Notes: generated by a model from the letters alone, not told the origin. Shown: positions 5,600 to 12,751, numbered from the stretch's first letter. The stretch is 19,668 nucleotides of DNA from Nanoarchaeota archaeon SCGC AAA011-G17 (GCA_000402515.1 AQRL01000015.1:1-19668), one strand, 5' to 3'. Translations and numbers: made by a program.

Positions 5600-6701
5600 T
5601 TTGCAATCTCGCTATATTTTTTGGATTGTTTGAGTTTATTTCCTTTATCCATTTTTTTAGCATTGTTGGTCCATGCAATGTTATTGTCCACTTATAAATA
5701 GAAGGTATAAACCCTAACTTTTTAAGCATATCATATAATTGTATCATAAGTTTTTTTGATTTTATTGTAATAGATACTCTAGGATAATTTCCTCTTGCTA
5801 TATAAATACAACCGTCAGTATCGAATAGCCCCCTTATGAATGAACGATATATCTCTTTATTTCTTGTTTTTGTTATTGCTTCTGGAATTTCTAACCTTTC
5901 TAATTTTGGTCCTGAAGGAATTTTCAAAACTTTATTTTTGAATTCACAGATTGATTTAGAATGAATTTCAAATCCAGACAAACTTTTTGGGAATATCATT
6001 TTCAGCTCTATATTGTATAATATTTTATATAAGTTAAATAAATAATCTTTTACATAATCCTTTTCTCTTACATCACATCTAACCGAAAAATAATTTCTTA
6101 CATTTCTTAAACAACCATCCCCTAAATGAATTCCAATTTCTTCTGCAAGTTCATTAGACATTTCTGTAGGTAATTTAATCTTCCTTATTCTATCAAATTT
6201 ATTAGGTTGTACCTTCTTTAAGTTAAATATAACTTTCTCATCAGTAAAAAAAGATTCATTCTCTATTTCCAATCTCTTGCTTTCTAATTCTCTTTTCCTT
6301 ATTTTTCCTTCCACCTGTTTATCTTTTAGGCTTTTACCATATTTCTTTTGTATTAATTTAATTGCTTTTTTACCTCCCCCTTTCCCCATAATACTCATCA
6401 TTTCAGAATACTTTTTTTCTCCCAATCTTTCCCTTAAATTTCTTGTTTTTATTTTGCCCCCAATAATCCCCCCTTTTTTAGCCCCCCAGTTATTTTCTTT
6501 TTGGTCTATTATTTCTAAATCTTCAAAAGTTTTTGGAATGATCATGTCTGGCATATATAACTCAGCATATCTCCATTTTTTAAGAGTCTTAAAAGGAATA
6601 TTCATTTTTTTAGACAATTCTCTAAAACTTTTTGAATTATACTCCCCCTTTAGAAGATTAAATAATTTTTTTCTTGATTTTTTTGATAGAAGTAATCTCA
6701 T
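5553..6701 (-). CDS. LAGLIDADG homing endonuclease whose 3' end is encoded in a tRNA gene
   Basis: This is a 382-aa free-standing homing endonuclease with two LAGLIDADG motifs, LAEEIGIHLGDG (185-196) and FIRGLFDTDG (288-297). Both keep the catalytic aspartate, so a monomeric double-motif enzyme is expected. The N-terminal 130 residues hold a possible helix-turn-helix (FRELSKKMNIPFKTLKKW) and a basic glycine-rich DNA-binding stretch (NNWGAKKGG, MGKGGGKKAIK). The domain appears to end at NPKNIARL. The frame then runs into the tRNA-Arg on the same strand and adds 14 tRNA-encoded residues before TAA 5553-5555, which lies inside the tRNA's 12-nt insertion. The gene has its own TATA box. It is not intron-encoded in the ordinary way, since the tRNA is complete downstream. 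Confidence 0.85.
   Translation of the reverse strand: MRLLLSKKSRKKLFNLLKGEYNSKSFRELSKKMNIPFKTLKKWRYAELYMPDMIIPKTFEDLEIIDQKENNWGAKKGGIIGGKIKTRNLRERLGEKKYSEMMSIMGKGGGKKAIKLIQKKYGKSLKDKQVEGKIRKRELESKRLEIENESFFTDEKVIFNLKKVQPNKFDRIRKIKLPTEMSNELAEEIGIHLGDGCLRNVRNYFSVRCDVREKDYVKDYLFNLYKILYNIELKMIFPKSLSGFEIHSKSICEFKNKVLKIPSGPKLERLEIPEAITKTRNKEIYRSFIRGLFDTDGCIYIARGNYPRVSITIKSKKLMIQLYDMLKKLGFIPSIYKWTITLHGPTMLKKWIKEINSNNPKNIARLQRANSIVDSTWPCGLK
5611..5643 (-). promoter_or_regulatory. Possible tRNA promoter inside the endonuclease gene
   Basis: On the minus strand two AT-rich TATA-like elements precede the tRNA: GGAAATAAACTC (better placed for a start just upstream of the tRNA) and AAAAAATATAGC (rather close). 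Both lie within the last codons of the endonuclease gene, so a tRNA-specific promoter would have to be embedded in coding sequence. Confidence 0.3.
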
Positions 6702-6720
6702 AGATATGTAAGAAGATTAT

Positions 6721-6732
6721 ATTATTTAAATT
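6721..6732 (-). promoter_or_regulatory. TATA box of the homing endonuclease gene
   Basis: AATTTAAATAAT on the minus strand lies 20-31 bp before the ATG at 6701. This suggests independent, leaderless transcription of the endonuclease. Confidence 0.45.
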
Positions 6733-6744
6733 TTTCTATTTGTT

Positions 6745-7413
6745 CTAAACTACAGGGGCTTTTTGCGTCTTTTGAATGAAATTATCCAGTATTCTTATTG
6801 TGTAGGATAGTGCCAATGGAATTAAAACCTTGTGCTGTTTTTCTATTTCCTGCTTTGATAAGGGATTGCTTTTTCTTATCAGCCATTTTATAAATTCTGT
6901 AATGTCTTTTTTACCTGAATGGAATCCTGATGATATTTTTGCCAGGTCTTCAAAATAGAATTCTATTCTTTTTTTTGGCAGCTCTATTTTATTTATTTTC
7001 TCCTTTTCTAAGAAAGTATTAATCCCCTTTTCAAAATCATCTTCACCAAAATAATGCCATGTGAAGTTTGTATGAGAAGGGCATGCAATGTCCTGAATGT
7101 AGTGCACTGATGCTCCAAGAAAATAATATGCCTTTTCTTTTTTTCCTTCGGAATAATATTTAAGGGCTTTATTGTATTTTTCTACTCCCAGCTGTTTGGC
7201 ATCTTTAGTAGAAAACCAGGTAGCTCTTTCTTTTTCCGGGTGATAGAAGTGATTAATGCTTGAGAAATTAATTTTAAAACCAAATATTTTTAATCTTGGA
7301 TAATCCTGCTTATAACACCCATTTATCAGCTGTGATTTGTGCTCTATTAATTCATTGTTTTTTAAAGAATCTACTGCTATTTCTGTTATTTTTCTATGGG
7401 AGGAGGACAGCAT
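6745..7413 (-). CDS. Zinc-dependent phospholipase C / P1-nuclease-like protein
   Basis: This protein has the all-helical metal site of the zinc-dependent phospholipase C / S1-P1 nuclease superfamily. A histidine near the N-terminus (SSSHRKITEIA, His6) and an H-x3-D-x5-H motif in VHYIQDIACPSH (about 104-114), with further histidines in INHFYHPEKE, can bind zinc. I use ATG 7413, giving 222 aa, because the TATA palindrome at 7439-7446 would start transcription near it; the TTG at 7434 would precede the transcript. The protein has no signal peptide or membrane segment, unlike the secreted bacterial enzymes, and lacks their N-terminal tryptophan ligand. Substrate (phospholipid or nucleic acid) is unknown. 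It diverges from the zinc-finger gene. Confidence 0.75.
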   Translation of the reverse strand: MLSSSHRKITEIAVDSLKNNELIEHKSQLINGCYKQDYPRLKIFGFKINFSSINHFYHPEKERATWFSTKDAKQLGVEKYNKALKYYSEGKKEKAYYFLGASVHYIQDIACPSHTNFTWHYFGEDDFEKGINTFLEKEKINKIELPKKRIEFYFEDLAKISSGFHSGKKDITEFIKWLIRKSNPLSKQEIEKQHKVLIPLALSYTIRILDNFIQKTQKAPVV

Positions 7414-7438
7414 TTTAATTGCTTTTAAATTCAAAACC

Positions 7439-7446
7439 TTTATAAA
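7439..7446. promoter_or_regulatory. Palindromic TATA box shared by two divergent genes
   Basis: TTTATAAA is a perfect 8-bp palindrome lying 24-31 bp before the plus-strand ATG at 7470 and 26-33 bp before the minus-strand ATG at 7413. One TBP site could serve both directions, with the flanking BRE deciding the preferred one. Confidence 0.55.
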
Positions 7447-7469
7447 TATGGTGTTGGGGTTTATTCTTT

Positions 7470-7640
7470 ATGACTGCAAAAATGGAGAAATGCAACTCGT
7501 GCAAGAGTAATTTAGGCGAAGGTACAACAAGATTCATGTGCCCTAATTGCGGAAATTTTGAAATTATAAGATGCAGATCCTGCAAAAAACTTGGCACTAA
7601 ATACAAATGTTCTTCTTGTAATTTTTCTGGTCCTAACTAA
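7470..7640 (+). CDS. Small zinc-ribbon protein (HVO_2753-like), 56 aa
   Basis: The 56-residue product carries four CxxC-type knuckles: CNSC, CPNCG, CRSC and CSSC. It ends in FSGPN, and RC precedes the third knuckle. Two zinc sites are expected. The order CxxC, F-CPxCG, RCxxC, Y-C-xC-F-GP matches the small archaeal zinc-finger proteins typified by Haloferax HVO_2753, recalled from the literature rather than searched; their molecular role is poorly defined. The TATA palindrome at 7439 places the transcription start at the ATG, so it is leaderless. Its stop codon is directly followed, with no gap, by the stop codon of the convergent Lrp-type regulator. Confidence 0.85.
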   Translation: MTAKMEKCNSCKSNLGEGTTRFMCPNCGNFEIIRCRSCKKLGTKYKCSSCNFSGPN

Positions 7641-8591
7641 CTATACTTGTGGGAAGTAAATTAATTTGTTATATTTTCTTACTGTAAAATAATTCCATTC
7701 TCTTATTTCTGGAAATTTGGTCCTTAATTCATTTATAATGTGCAGGAATCGTTGTTTGTTTTTTACTTCTAAATCAAACTCAAAATCAGAGCCTGCAATT
7801 GTCTGATCAATATAGACTATATTTGGATGTAGGGTTGCATAATTTATTAGATGTTTAAGTCTCGATATATTTTTTAGAACAAAATCAACTTTGTAATATT
7901 CATAACCAAGTAAATTTAGATTAAATAATGCCCTATATCCCTGTATTATTTTTTTCCTTTCTAATTGTTTTATTCTGAATGCCACTGTTCTTTCTGGCAT
8001 GTTTAGTTTTCTTGATATTTCTATAACTGGAATTCTTGCATTTGATGAAATTAAGTTTAGAATTTTAAGGTCTATTTCATCATGTTTTATTAATTCTGAT
8101 TTTCCAAATGACAATGCCTGAGTTTCAGACTGTTTTTTTTCAAGAAGATAGGGTCTATGGAAATGGTAGGCAAAAGTGAATATTGATATTTGTTCTTTTT
8201 TTATAAACTGTTTATATTTCTTTTTAAAATTTAGATAAAATTCTTCAAATTCATAAATATCCTTAACCCATACACTGAATCCTATGTTAAACTGACCGTC
8301 TATATCAACAATGAAAAATGTTTTTTTGCTATTAATAAGGAAATTTATGATTTCTTCTTCCTTTACAGGGGTTGAATCTATTAACTTTAAATAAACTCTG
8401 AAGCTGAAATATCCCACCTTTGATGTATCAATGATTGTGTAATAGCCGGTGATTATTCCTTCTTTTTCTAAACTCTTTATTCTGTAATTAACAACGTCTT
8501 TACTTAATCCGACTTTCTTTGCTATCTGCGTGTTTGTCTGTCTTGCATTCAAATCAAGTTGATATAATATTCTTTTATCTTTTAGGTCCAT
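7641..8591 (-). CDS. Double Lrp/AsnC-type transcriptional regulator
   Basis: The 316-aa protein is two Lrp/AsnC units in tandem. Residues 1-55 form a winged helix (ARQTNTQIAKKVGLSKDVV, then RIKSLEKEGII) followed by a RAM-like alpha/beta domain to about 150. A second winged helix at 170-222 (ARIPVIEISRKLNMPERTV, then RIKQLERKKII) is followed by a second RAM-like domain. Ordinary Lrp proteins have one of each and about 150 residues, so this is a duplication or fusion, a form found in some archaea. The linker around 150-165 is polar. Effector and target genes cannot be told. The TATA box at 8613-8625 indicates leaderless transcription. The stop abuts that of the zinc-ribbon gene. Confidence 0.85.
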   Translation of the reverse strand: MDLKDKRILYQLDLNARQTNTQIAKKVGLSKDVVNYRIKSLEKEGIITGYYTIIDTSKVGYFSFRVYLKLIDSTPVKEEEIINFLINSKKTFFIVDIDGQFNIGFSVWVKDIYEFEEFYLNFKKKYKQFIKKEQISIFTFAYHFHRPYLLEKKQSETQALSFGKSELIKHDEIDLKILNLISSNARIPVIEISRKLNMPERTVAFRIKQLERKKIIQGYRALFNLNLLGYEYYKVDFVLKNISRLKHLINYATLHPNIVYIDQTIAGSDFEFDLEVKNKQRFLHIINELRTKFPEIREWNYFTVRKYNKLIYFPQV

Positions 8592-8612
8592 AATACTTCA
8601 TTAAGCATTAAT

Positions 8613-8625
8613 GTTATATAAATAT
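8613..8625 (-). promoter_or_regulatory. TATA box of the double Lrp regulator
   Basis: On the minus strand ATATTTATATAAC lies 22-34 bp before the ATG at 8591. The following ATTAATGCTTAATGAAG contains an imperfect inverted repeat (TTAATGCTTAA) that could be an autoregulatory Lrp site; this is a suggestion only. Confidence 0.45.
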
Positions 8626-8738
8626 TGCGTTTTGATGTAATATTTTAGAGAAAGTTTTATCTATACCTAAACCATAAGCTATATCATAAAAAAGTTAATT
8701 GAAGGAGAATAAAATAAATATTATGGAGGGTAATCAAA

Positions 8739-8973
8739 ATGGGATTATACGATTGTGAAGGATATTCGTCGTACCATAGTGAAAGAGCGAGAAATCCAGA
8801 GAAATGTGCTAGGGAAGCTAGAGAAGCGGCTCACTCAGCGGAATGCAGTGCGTGGGGGGTAAAAAGAGTATTATAAAAATCTTGCATTAGAGCATAGATT
8901 GGAAGCAGAACAATGTGATAAATTAGCAAGAGAACAACAAAGTAATAAGGGAAGCAATAAGAGAAGAGATTAG
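8739..8973 (+). pseudogene. Small Cys-containing gene with a +1 frameshift in an A5 run
   Basis: ATG 8739 is preceded by GGAGGG (8725-8730) and opens a 45-codon frame ending at TAA 8874. The peptide includes RNPEKCAREAREAAHSAECS. The coding signal continues one frame over to TAG 8971 (KEYYKNLALEHRLEAEQCDK, then LAREQQSN and a basic tail). Removing one A from the AAAAA run at 8861-8865 joins the halves into one protein of about 77 aa without an internal stop. The joined protein would have four cysteines (DC, KC, EC, QC) and a helical, charged character. I do not recognise it. The frameshift may be a homopolymer sequence error, a genuine inactivation or programmed shifting. It is the only gene candidate in 8592-9113. 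Confidence 0.5.
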
Positions 8974-9082
8974 ATAATTTCTCTGCGTTGGAATTATGAA
9001 AAAATAAACGAGTATATTTAAGCTAATCTGGATTGACTATTTTATTTAGGTTATTTTAAAGAAAGTTTGTTTTTTCAGTAAT

Positions 9083-9093
9083 CTTTATAAAGG
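9083..9093 (+). promoter_or_regulatory. TATA box of the aEF-1beta/HIT operon
   Basis: CTTTATAAAGG lies 21-31 bp before the ATG at 9114, consistent with a leaderless transcript. Confidence 0.55.
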
Positions 9094-9113
9094 TTTATTT
9101 TTGGTTAGAATGA

Positions 9114-9386
9114 ATGGCAGACATGATTATTACATTCAAGATAATGCCTGAAGAGCCTGATACAGACTTAAACAAGATATTTGAAGAGCTTAAAGAATTT
9201 GTTGAGAAAGAGGGCGGAAAGACAGGGCAGCCAAAAATACAGGAGATTGCATTTGGCCTGAAATCATTGGAAATAAGCTTTGCAATTGATGAGAAGAAGG
9301 GAACTGAAATGTTTGAAGACGTTGCAAGAAATATTGACGAGGTTGGCTCTGTTGAGGTTATAGGCATTACAAGGGCCTTAGGATGA
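9114..9386 (+). CDS. ef1b: Elongation factor 1-beta (aEF-1beta)
   Basis: At 90 aa this matches the compact archaeal aEF-1beta, the nucleotide exchange factor that recycles aEF-1alpha from GDP to GTP. It begins MADMIITFKIMPEEPDTDL, has the signature stretch IQEIAFGLKSLEISFAIDE, and ends VGSVEVIGITRALG, following the alternating beta-alpha-beta ferredoxin-like pattern of the family. The start at 9114 is supported by the TATA box; an out-of-frame ATG at 9110 is ignored. The stop overlaps the start of the HIT gene (ATGA, 4 nt), so the two are translationally coupled. Confidence 0.93.
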   Translation: MADMIITFKIMPEEPDTDLNKIFEELKEFVEKEGGKTGQPKIQEIAFGLKSLEISFAIDEKKGTEMFEDVARNIDEVGSVEVIGITRALG

Positions 9387-9961
9387 ATAAACAATTAGAT
9401 GAAGAGCAGGTCAGGAAATTACAGGAAAAATTAAAAAGCATGAGCCCTGAAGAGGTTCAGGAGTTAATAAAAAAACAATGCTTGTTCTGTAATATTATTG
9501 ATGGGAATATTTCAAGCAATAAAATATTTGAAGATGATAAGTGCTTAGCTGTTTTGGATATTAACCCGGCTACAAAAGGGCATACTTTATTATTTCCAAA
9601 AACACATTTCCAGTTTTCAAACCAGGTACCTGAAGAGTTAGTCGGTCATTTATTTGTTGTTGCAAACAAGATAAGCGAAAAATTATTTGAAATTTTAAAA
9701 GTTGATGGAACCAGCATTTATTTAGGGAATGGACAGATTGCTGGACAGAATGTTCCGCATGTTATGATTCATATAATCCCGAGATTTGAAAAGGATAATG
9801 TCAGCATTGGCTGGAAGGGAATAAAGATTGCTGACAGCGAAATGATAAAACTGAGAGAGGAATTAAGCGCTGCCTGCAAGAATATTATCAGAAAGAAGGA
9901 AATAACTGAGAAACCAAAAGTAATTAAAAAAGTAAAATATGACGAGAGAATGATTCCTTAG
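9383..9961 (+). CDS. HIT-family protein lacking the catalytic histidine
   Basis: The 192-aa protein belongs to the histidine-triad superfamily of nucleotide hydrolases and transferases. A charged helical N-terminus (1-31) precedes the zinc-type knuckle CLFC (33-36), the segment VLDINPATKGHTLLFPKTH (58-75) and the triad region NVPHVMIHIIPR (123-134). The canonical motif is H-x-H-x-H with the middle histidine as nucleophile; here residue 128 is methionine (H126-M128-H130). Ordinary AMP-transfer chemistry is therefore not expected, and the protein may bind nucleotides without hydrolysing them. I recall archaeal relatives with Met at this place, so it may be a subfamily trait. It overlaps ef1b by 4 nt, and its stop overlaps the convergent A24 peptidase stop. 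Confidence 0.88.
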   Translation: MNKQLDEEQVRKLQEKLKSMSPEEVQELIKKQCLFCNIIDGNISSNKIFEDDKCLAVLDINPATKGHTLLFPKTHFQFSNQVPEELVGHLFVVANKISEKLFEILKVDGTSIYLGNGQIAGQNVPHVMIHIIPRFEKDNVSIGWKGIKIADSEMIKLREELSAACKNIIRKKEITEKPKVIKKVKYDERMIP

Positions 9962-10818
9962 ATTGTGAATAAAAATCCAAATATAATTGTCACTATAAAC
10001 GAAACTAATAATGATGGAACAAAGGGAATGCCTTCCCTGATTAGTATTTCTTTTATCTTATAAGTTTTTAATAACAGAATATCTTTTTTTGTCAATCCCT
10101 CTGCTTTGCATTTTATTATTATCTTTCCTTTATGATAAATCGGCTTTGGAATCCAGTCTCCTTCTGTCAGCTTTGCTGTTGATGTTATTTTATACATGCA
10201 TATCTCATCTATTGTCTTTATTGCAATCAGTAAGTAAAGCAGGAATATTATCAATGCGGAGAAGGTCAGCGTGATTAATCTGTCTATATCTATAACCAGT
10301 AAAATTATAATAAATAATAAAACCATTAATAAAACTATTAGCTGTATTTTTTTTGTTTTTCTTAACTTTATTTTTATGCCTTTAGTAAACTGATCAAAAT
10401 GTTTGTACATTAGATATAATGCCCAGGCAATGCTATAGACTGAGCCGACTATTAAAATGTTTATGAATAAGGTGAATGTTAATGGGAGAGATAGATTCGG
10501 AGAGAAGTAATTTAATAAAAATTTAGGATAGGTGTAAAAGGCTGCTCCAAGACCCATTACCAGTTTTGCATCTCCACCCCCCCATTGCTGAGTGTAATAC
10601 ATTACATTTCCGATTATGAAGAAGAAGGCAAACCCAAGGAAACTTTTCAGAATTATATAATAATCATTTTCAAGAACCGAATAAATAAGATTTGCTGCAA
10701 GTGCAAGACTAACAAAGGTATATGCCAGCCAGTTGGGTATTTCACGCGTTTTTATGTCAAAGATGGTAGCAAGAATCAGAGCTGATAAGCCGAGTATGAA
10801 TAAAATCAGATCTATCAT
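9958..10818 (-). CDS. A24-family prepilin/preflagellin peptidase
   Basis: This integral membrane aspartyl protease cleaves class III signal peptides of type IV pilins and archaellins on the cytoplasmic side. The two catalytic aspartates are visible: Asp21 in DIKTREIPNW after the first membrane helix, and Asp83 in the family motif GGGDAKL. About seven hydrophobic segments can be picked out (5-20, 34-47, 58-76, 113-137, 157-176, 179-200 and 270-286). Between 210 and 268 lies a soluble region (GDWIPKPIYHKGKII and LTKKDILLLKTYKIKEIL) longer than in short FlaK-type enzymes, resembling the C-terminal extension of larger archaeal A24 members. The TATA box at 10841 suggests leaderless transcription. 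It converges with the HIT gene, stops overlapping. Confidence 0.88.
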   Translation of the reverse strand: MIDLILFILGLSALILATIFDIKTREIPNWLAYTFVSLALAANLIYSVLENDYYIILKSFLGFAFFFIIGNVMYYTQQWGGGDAKLVMGLGAAFYTYPKFLLNYFSPNLSLPLTFTLFINILIVGSVYSIAWALYLMYKHFDQFTKGIKIKLRKTKKIQLIVLLMVLLFIIILLVIDIDRLITLTFSALIIFLLYLLIAIKTIDEICMYKITSTAKLTEGDWIPKPIYHKGKIIIKCKAEGLTKKDILLLKTYKIKEILIREGIPFVPSLLVSFIVTIIFGFLFTI

Positions 10819-10840
10819 TTTTATACAAATAGGAAGCAGA

Positions 10841-10850
10841 TTTATAAGTT
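10841..10850 (-). promoter_or_regulatory. TATA box of the prepilin peptidase gene
   Basis: AACTTATAAA on the minus strand lies 23-32 bp before the ATG at 10818. Confidence 0.5.
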
Positions 10851-10912
10851 TTTAGTTTGTGAACTACCCTTCTAAAGAAGAGTTTCTTGTTTCATAGACT
10901 CTCCGTAGAAGT

Positions 10913-11632
10913 TTATTCTTTTGCTATATCCCATAAAATATCAAAGAAATTCTTATTACTTTTCACTGCTTCTTTGCTTCTGATCATAAATCCAAAAGGT
11001 AACTCAGTCCATACTATAGTAACAATTTTATCGTCATAAATCATAACGGTCGATGGAAACTCATAATGCTTTGGCAGAAATTTCATAGTCAATAATTTTA
11101 GTTTCTCTTCTATTTTTCTTTTTTTAACTTTTTCATTATAAATCATCTTTACTTTTATTCCTAATTTTGCTCTTCTATCATTCCAATGTTTCTGATAATC
11201 TGGAAACATATCTGCAAATCTACTTTCAGCTCCATAAACAAATAAATTCTTTTTCTCTTTCAGAATATCTTCGAATATTGATTTTATTCCCTTTTTTCCC
11301 TTAAAGATGGTTGCTTCTTCCTTTATTCTGCTTGTTTTATACTTTAATTGTAATTCATTCATTGCAGAACTTAATTTCTCTTGTTTTTCTTTTAATATTT
11401 CCCGTAGCATTTCTGGGTTTACAGGCTCAAACACTTTTCTATTAGCAGAAATAACATAGGTTACTAATCCTTTTTCTATCAATCTCTCTAAAGCATCATA
11501 AACATTAGTTCTATTTACTTCTGACTTCTTTGTTATTTCACCAGCTAATGCAGAGCCTAATTCAAGCAAAGCCAAGTAAACTTTTGCTTCTGTATTGCTT
11601 AATCCTATTTCCTGCAGTATTTGAGTACCCAT
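10913..11632 (-). CDS. TrmB-family transcriptional regulator
   Basis: The 239-aa protein starts with the TrmB winged helix: LSNTEAKVYLALLELGSALAGEITKKSEVNRTNVYDALERLIEKGLV covers about residues 11-57. A coiled helix (MLREILKEKQEKLSSAMNEL) and an alpha/beta effector domain with LFVYGAESRF and STVMIYDDKIVTIVW follow. TrmB proteins are archaeal regulators, often sugar-responsive; the effector region here is short and the ligand cannot be told. It diverges from the unknown gene at 11739, a natural candidate target, but no inverted repeat operator is convincing in the 106-bp gap. The TATA box at 11653 points to leaderless transcription. Confidence 0.85.
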   Translation of the reverse strand: MGTQILQEIGLSNTEAKVYLALLELGSALAGEITKKSEVNRTNVYDALERLIEKGLVTYVISANRKVFEPVNPEMLREILKEKQEKLSSAMNELQLKYKTSRIKEEATIFKGKKGIKSIFEDILKEKKNLFVYGAESRFADMFPDYQKHWNDRRAKLGIKVKMIYNEKVKKRKIEEKLKLLTMKFLPKHYEFPSTVMIYDDKIVTIVWTELPFGFMIRSKEAVKSNKNFFDILWDIAKE

Positions 11633-11652
11633 ATGGAATGTTAAATATGAAG

Positions 11653-11666
11653 GGTATATAAATATT
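11653..11666 (-). promoter_or_regulatory. TATA box of the TrmB gene
   Basis: On the minus strand AATATTTATATACC lies 21-34 bp before the ATG at 11632. Confidence 0.5.
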
Positions 11667-11690
11667 GTTGTTATTATAATTACAACAAAG

Positions 11691-11700
11691 ATTTAAATAA
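11691..11700 (+). promoter_or_regulatory. TATA box of the 11739 gene
   Basis: ATTTAAATAA lies 39-48 bp before the ATG at 11739, allowing a leader of about 15-20 nt. No Shine-Dalgarno site is clear. Confidence 0.4.
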
Positions 11701-11738
11701 ACATCAGAGTTACCATTTAATAATTAATAATATAGAGA

Positions 11739-12749
11739 ATGAAAATGGTAGGAGAAAAAAGACTAAATAAAATTGGAAAAGATATTGGGAATAAGGTGGG
11801 TAATCCTATACTCTATGATCATTATCTAGTAGATATAGACAATCTTATGGTTTTAGGAATAGAAAGATTTCAAGAACTTTTTGAAAAATATTTAAATTCT
11901 AGTGTTAGAAGAGAGAGGGAACATTCTTTAGAGACCTCTGAGGGAATTTCAAAAGTTCTAAATGGAACAGACCCTAATTTTATTGAAAATTTAGAATTTT
12001 ATATAGAATATCCTAGACAATGCTGTGATTATCATAATATAGTGCACACATTCGAAAGATCGATACAAGAAGATATTTCTGATTTCCTTAAAATAAAAAT
12101 AAGGAATTTTTTATATCAAGGAGTTTTAATTAATTTCCATAGCGCAGGGTACTCTGTTACAAGCCCTATTAAAATGCTAACTACAGACCTTGCAGAGGGT
12201 TATATACATATACCTTTTTTTGAAGAAGAATTTTTTTCAGGGAATGACTCAATGTTTCCTAGTAAGATAGAATATCCCCAAGGAAAATATAGATTAGTAA
12301 TTGGAGAAAATACAATCAATACGTCAAAGAAGATAAAAATTCTTGAAGAAGCTGTTCAAGAATGTAGTATGGCTCAAGACGTCTTTCGAGCTTTAGGTGA
12401 TATTGCGAAAGAAGGCAACCTTATACCACTTACACAAATAAAAGGCTATAGCATCCGTGATGTACAAGAAAAAATTCTTGTTTATTTAGGACTAGCAGTT
12501 GTTCCTGATTCAGAAAAAAATATAACACAATTTGCTCAAGGGATTATCCATTTTTTAGATTATTTGAAAGAACACTCTCAAATCAGGTTTAATGTTGGAA
12601 TTCCATTTTGTAGTAAAGATTCATGGAGTAATTTTTCAAAAAAAGCAAAGCAAAGATTTAATAGGATAGAACAAATTAAACCTTTATTTGATTCATATAG
12701 AGATGCATATGAAACGTTTAAGAAAGATACTAGTGCTCCTATCTTTTAG
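11739..12749 (+). CDS. Hypothetical protein, 336 aa
   Basis: I do not recognise this protein. It is soluble, with no signal peptide or membrane segment. Aromatic and histidine-rich stretches include CCDYHNIVHTFERS (about 95-108) and NFHSAGYSVTSP (about 132-143), which could bind metal or form an active site, but no known motif fits. The C-terminal third is basic and helical (KKAKQRFNRIEQIKPLFDSY). The next in-frame ATG is at 11745, so the start is uncertain by two codons. It diverges from TrmB and is followed by a terminator-like hairpin, suggesting a single-gene unit. Codon use is AT-rich like the window. Confidence 0.65.
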   Translation: MKMVGEKRLNKIGKDIGNKVGNPILYDHYLVDIDNLMVLGIERFQELFEKYLNSSVRREREHSLETSEGISKVLNGTDPNFIENLEFYIEYPRQCCDYHNIVHTFERSIQEDISDFLKIKIRNFLYQGVLINFHSAGYSVTSPIKMLTTDLAEGYIHIPFFEEEFFSGNDSMFPSKIEYPQGKYRLVIGENTINTSKKIKILEEAVQECSMAQDVFRALGDIAKEGNLIPLTQIKGYSIRDVQEKILVYLGLAVVPDSEKNITQFAQGIIHFLDYLKEHSQIRFNVGIPFCSKDSWSNFSKKAKQRFNRIEQIKPLFDSYRDAYETFKKDTSAPIF

Positions 12750-12751
12750 GA

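Noticed and set aside
5465-5701. Plus-strand ORF across the tRNA
   Set aside because: It overlaps the tRNA and the conserved endonuclease on the other strand and has no start signals of its own.
6277-6711. Hydrophobic plus-strand ORF that looks like a membrane protein
   Set aside because: Its hydrophobicity results from being antisense to lysine-rich codons of the endonuclease gene.
9095-9394. Minus-strand ORF opposite aEF-1beta
   Set aside because: The plus-strand aEF-1beta is unmistakable; the minus frame is a shadow.
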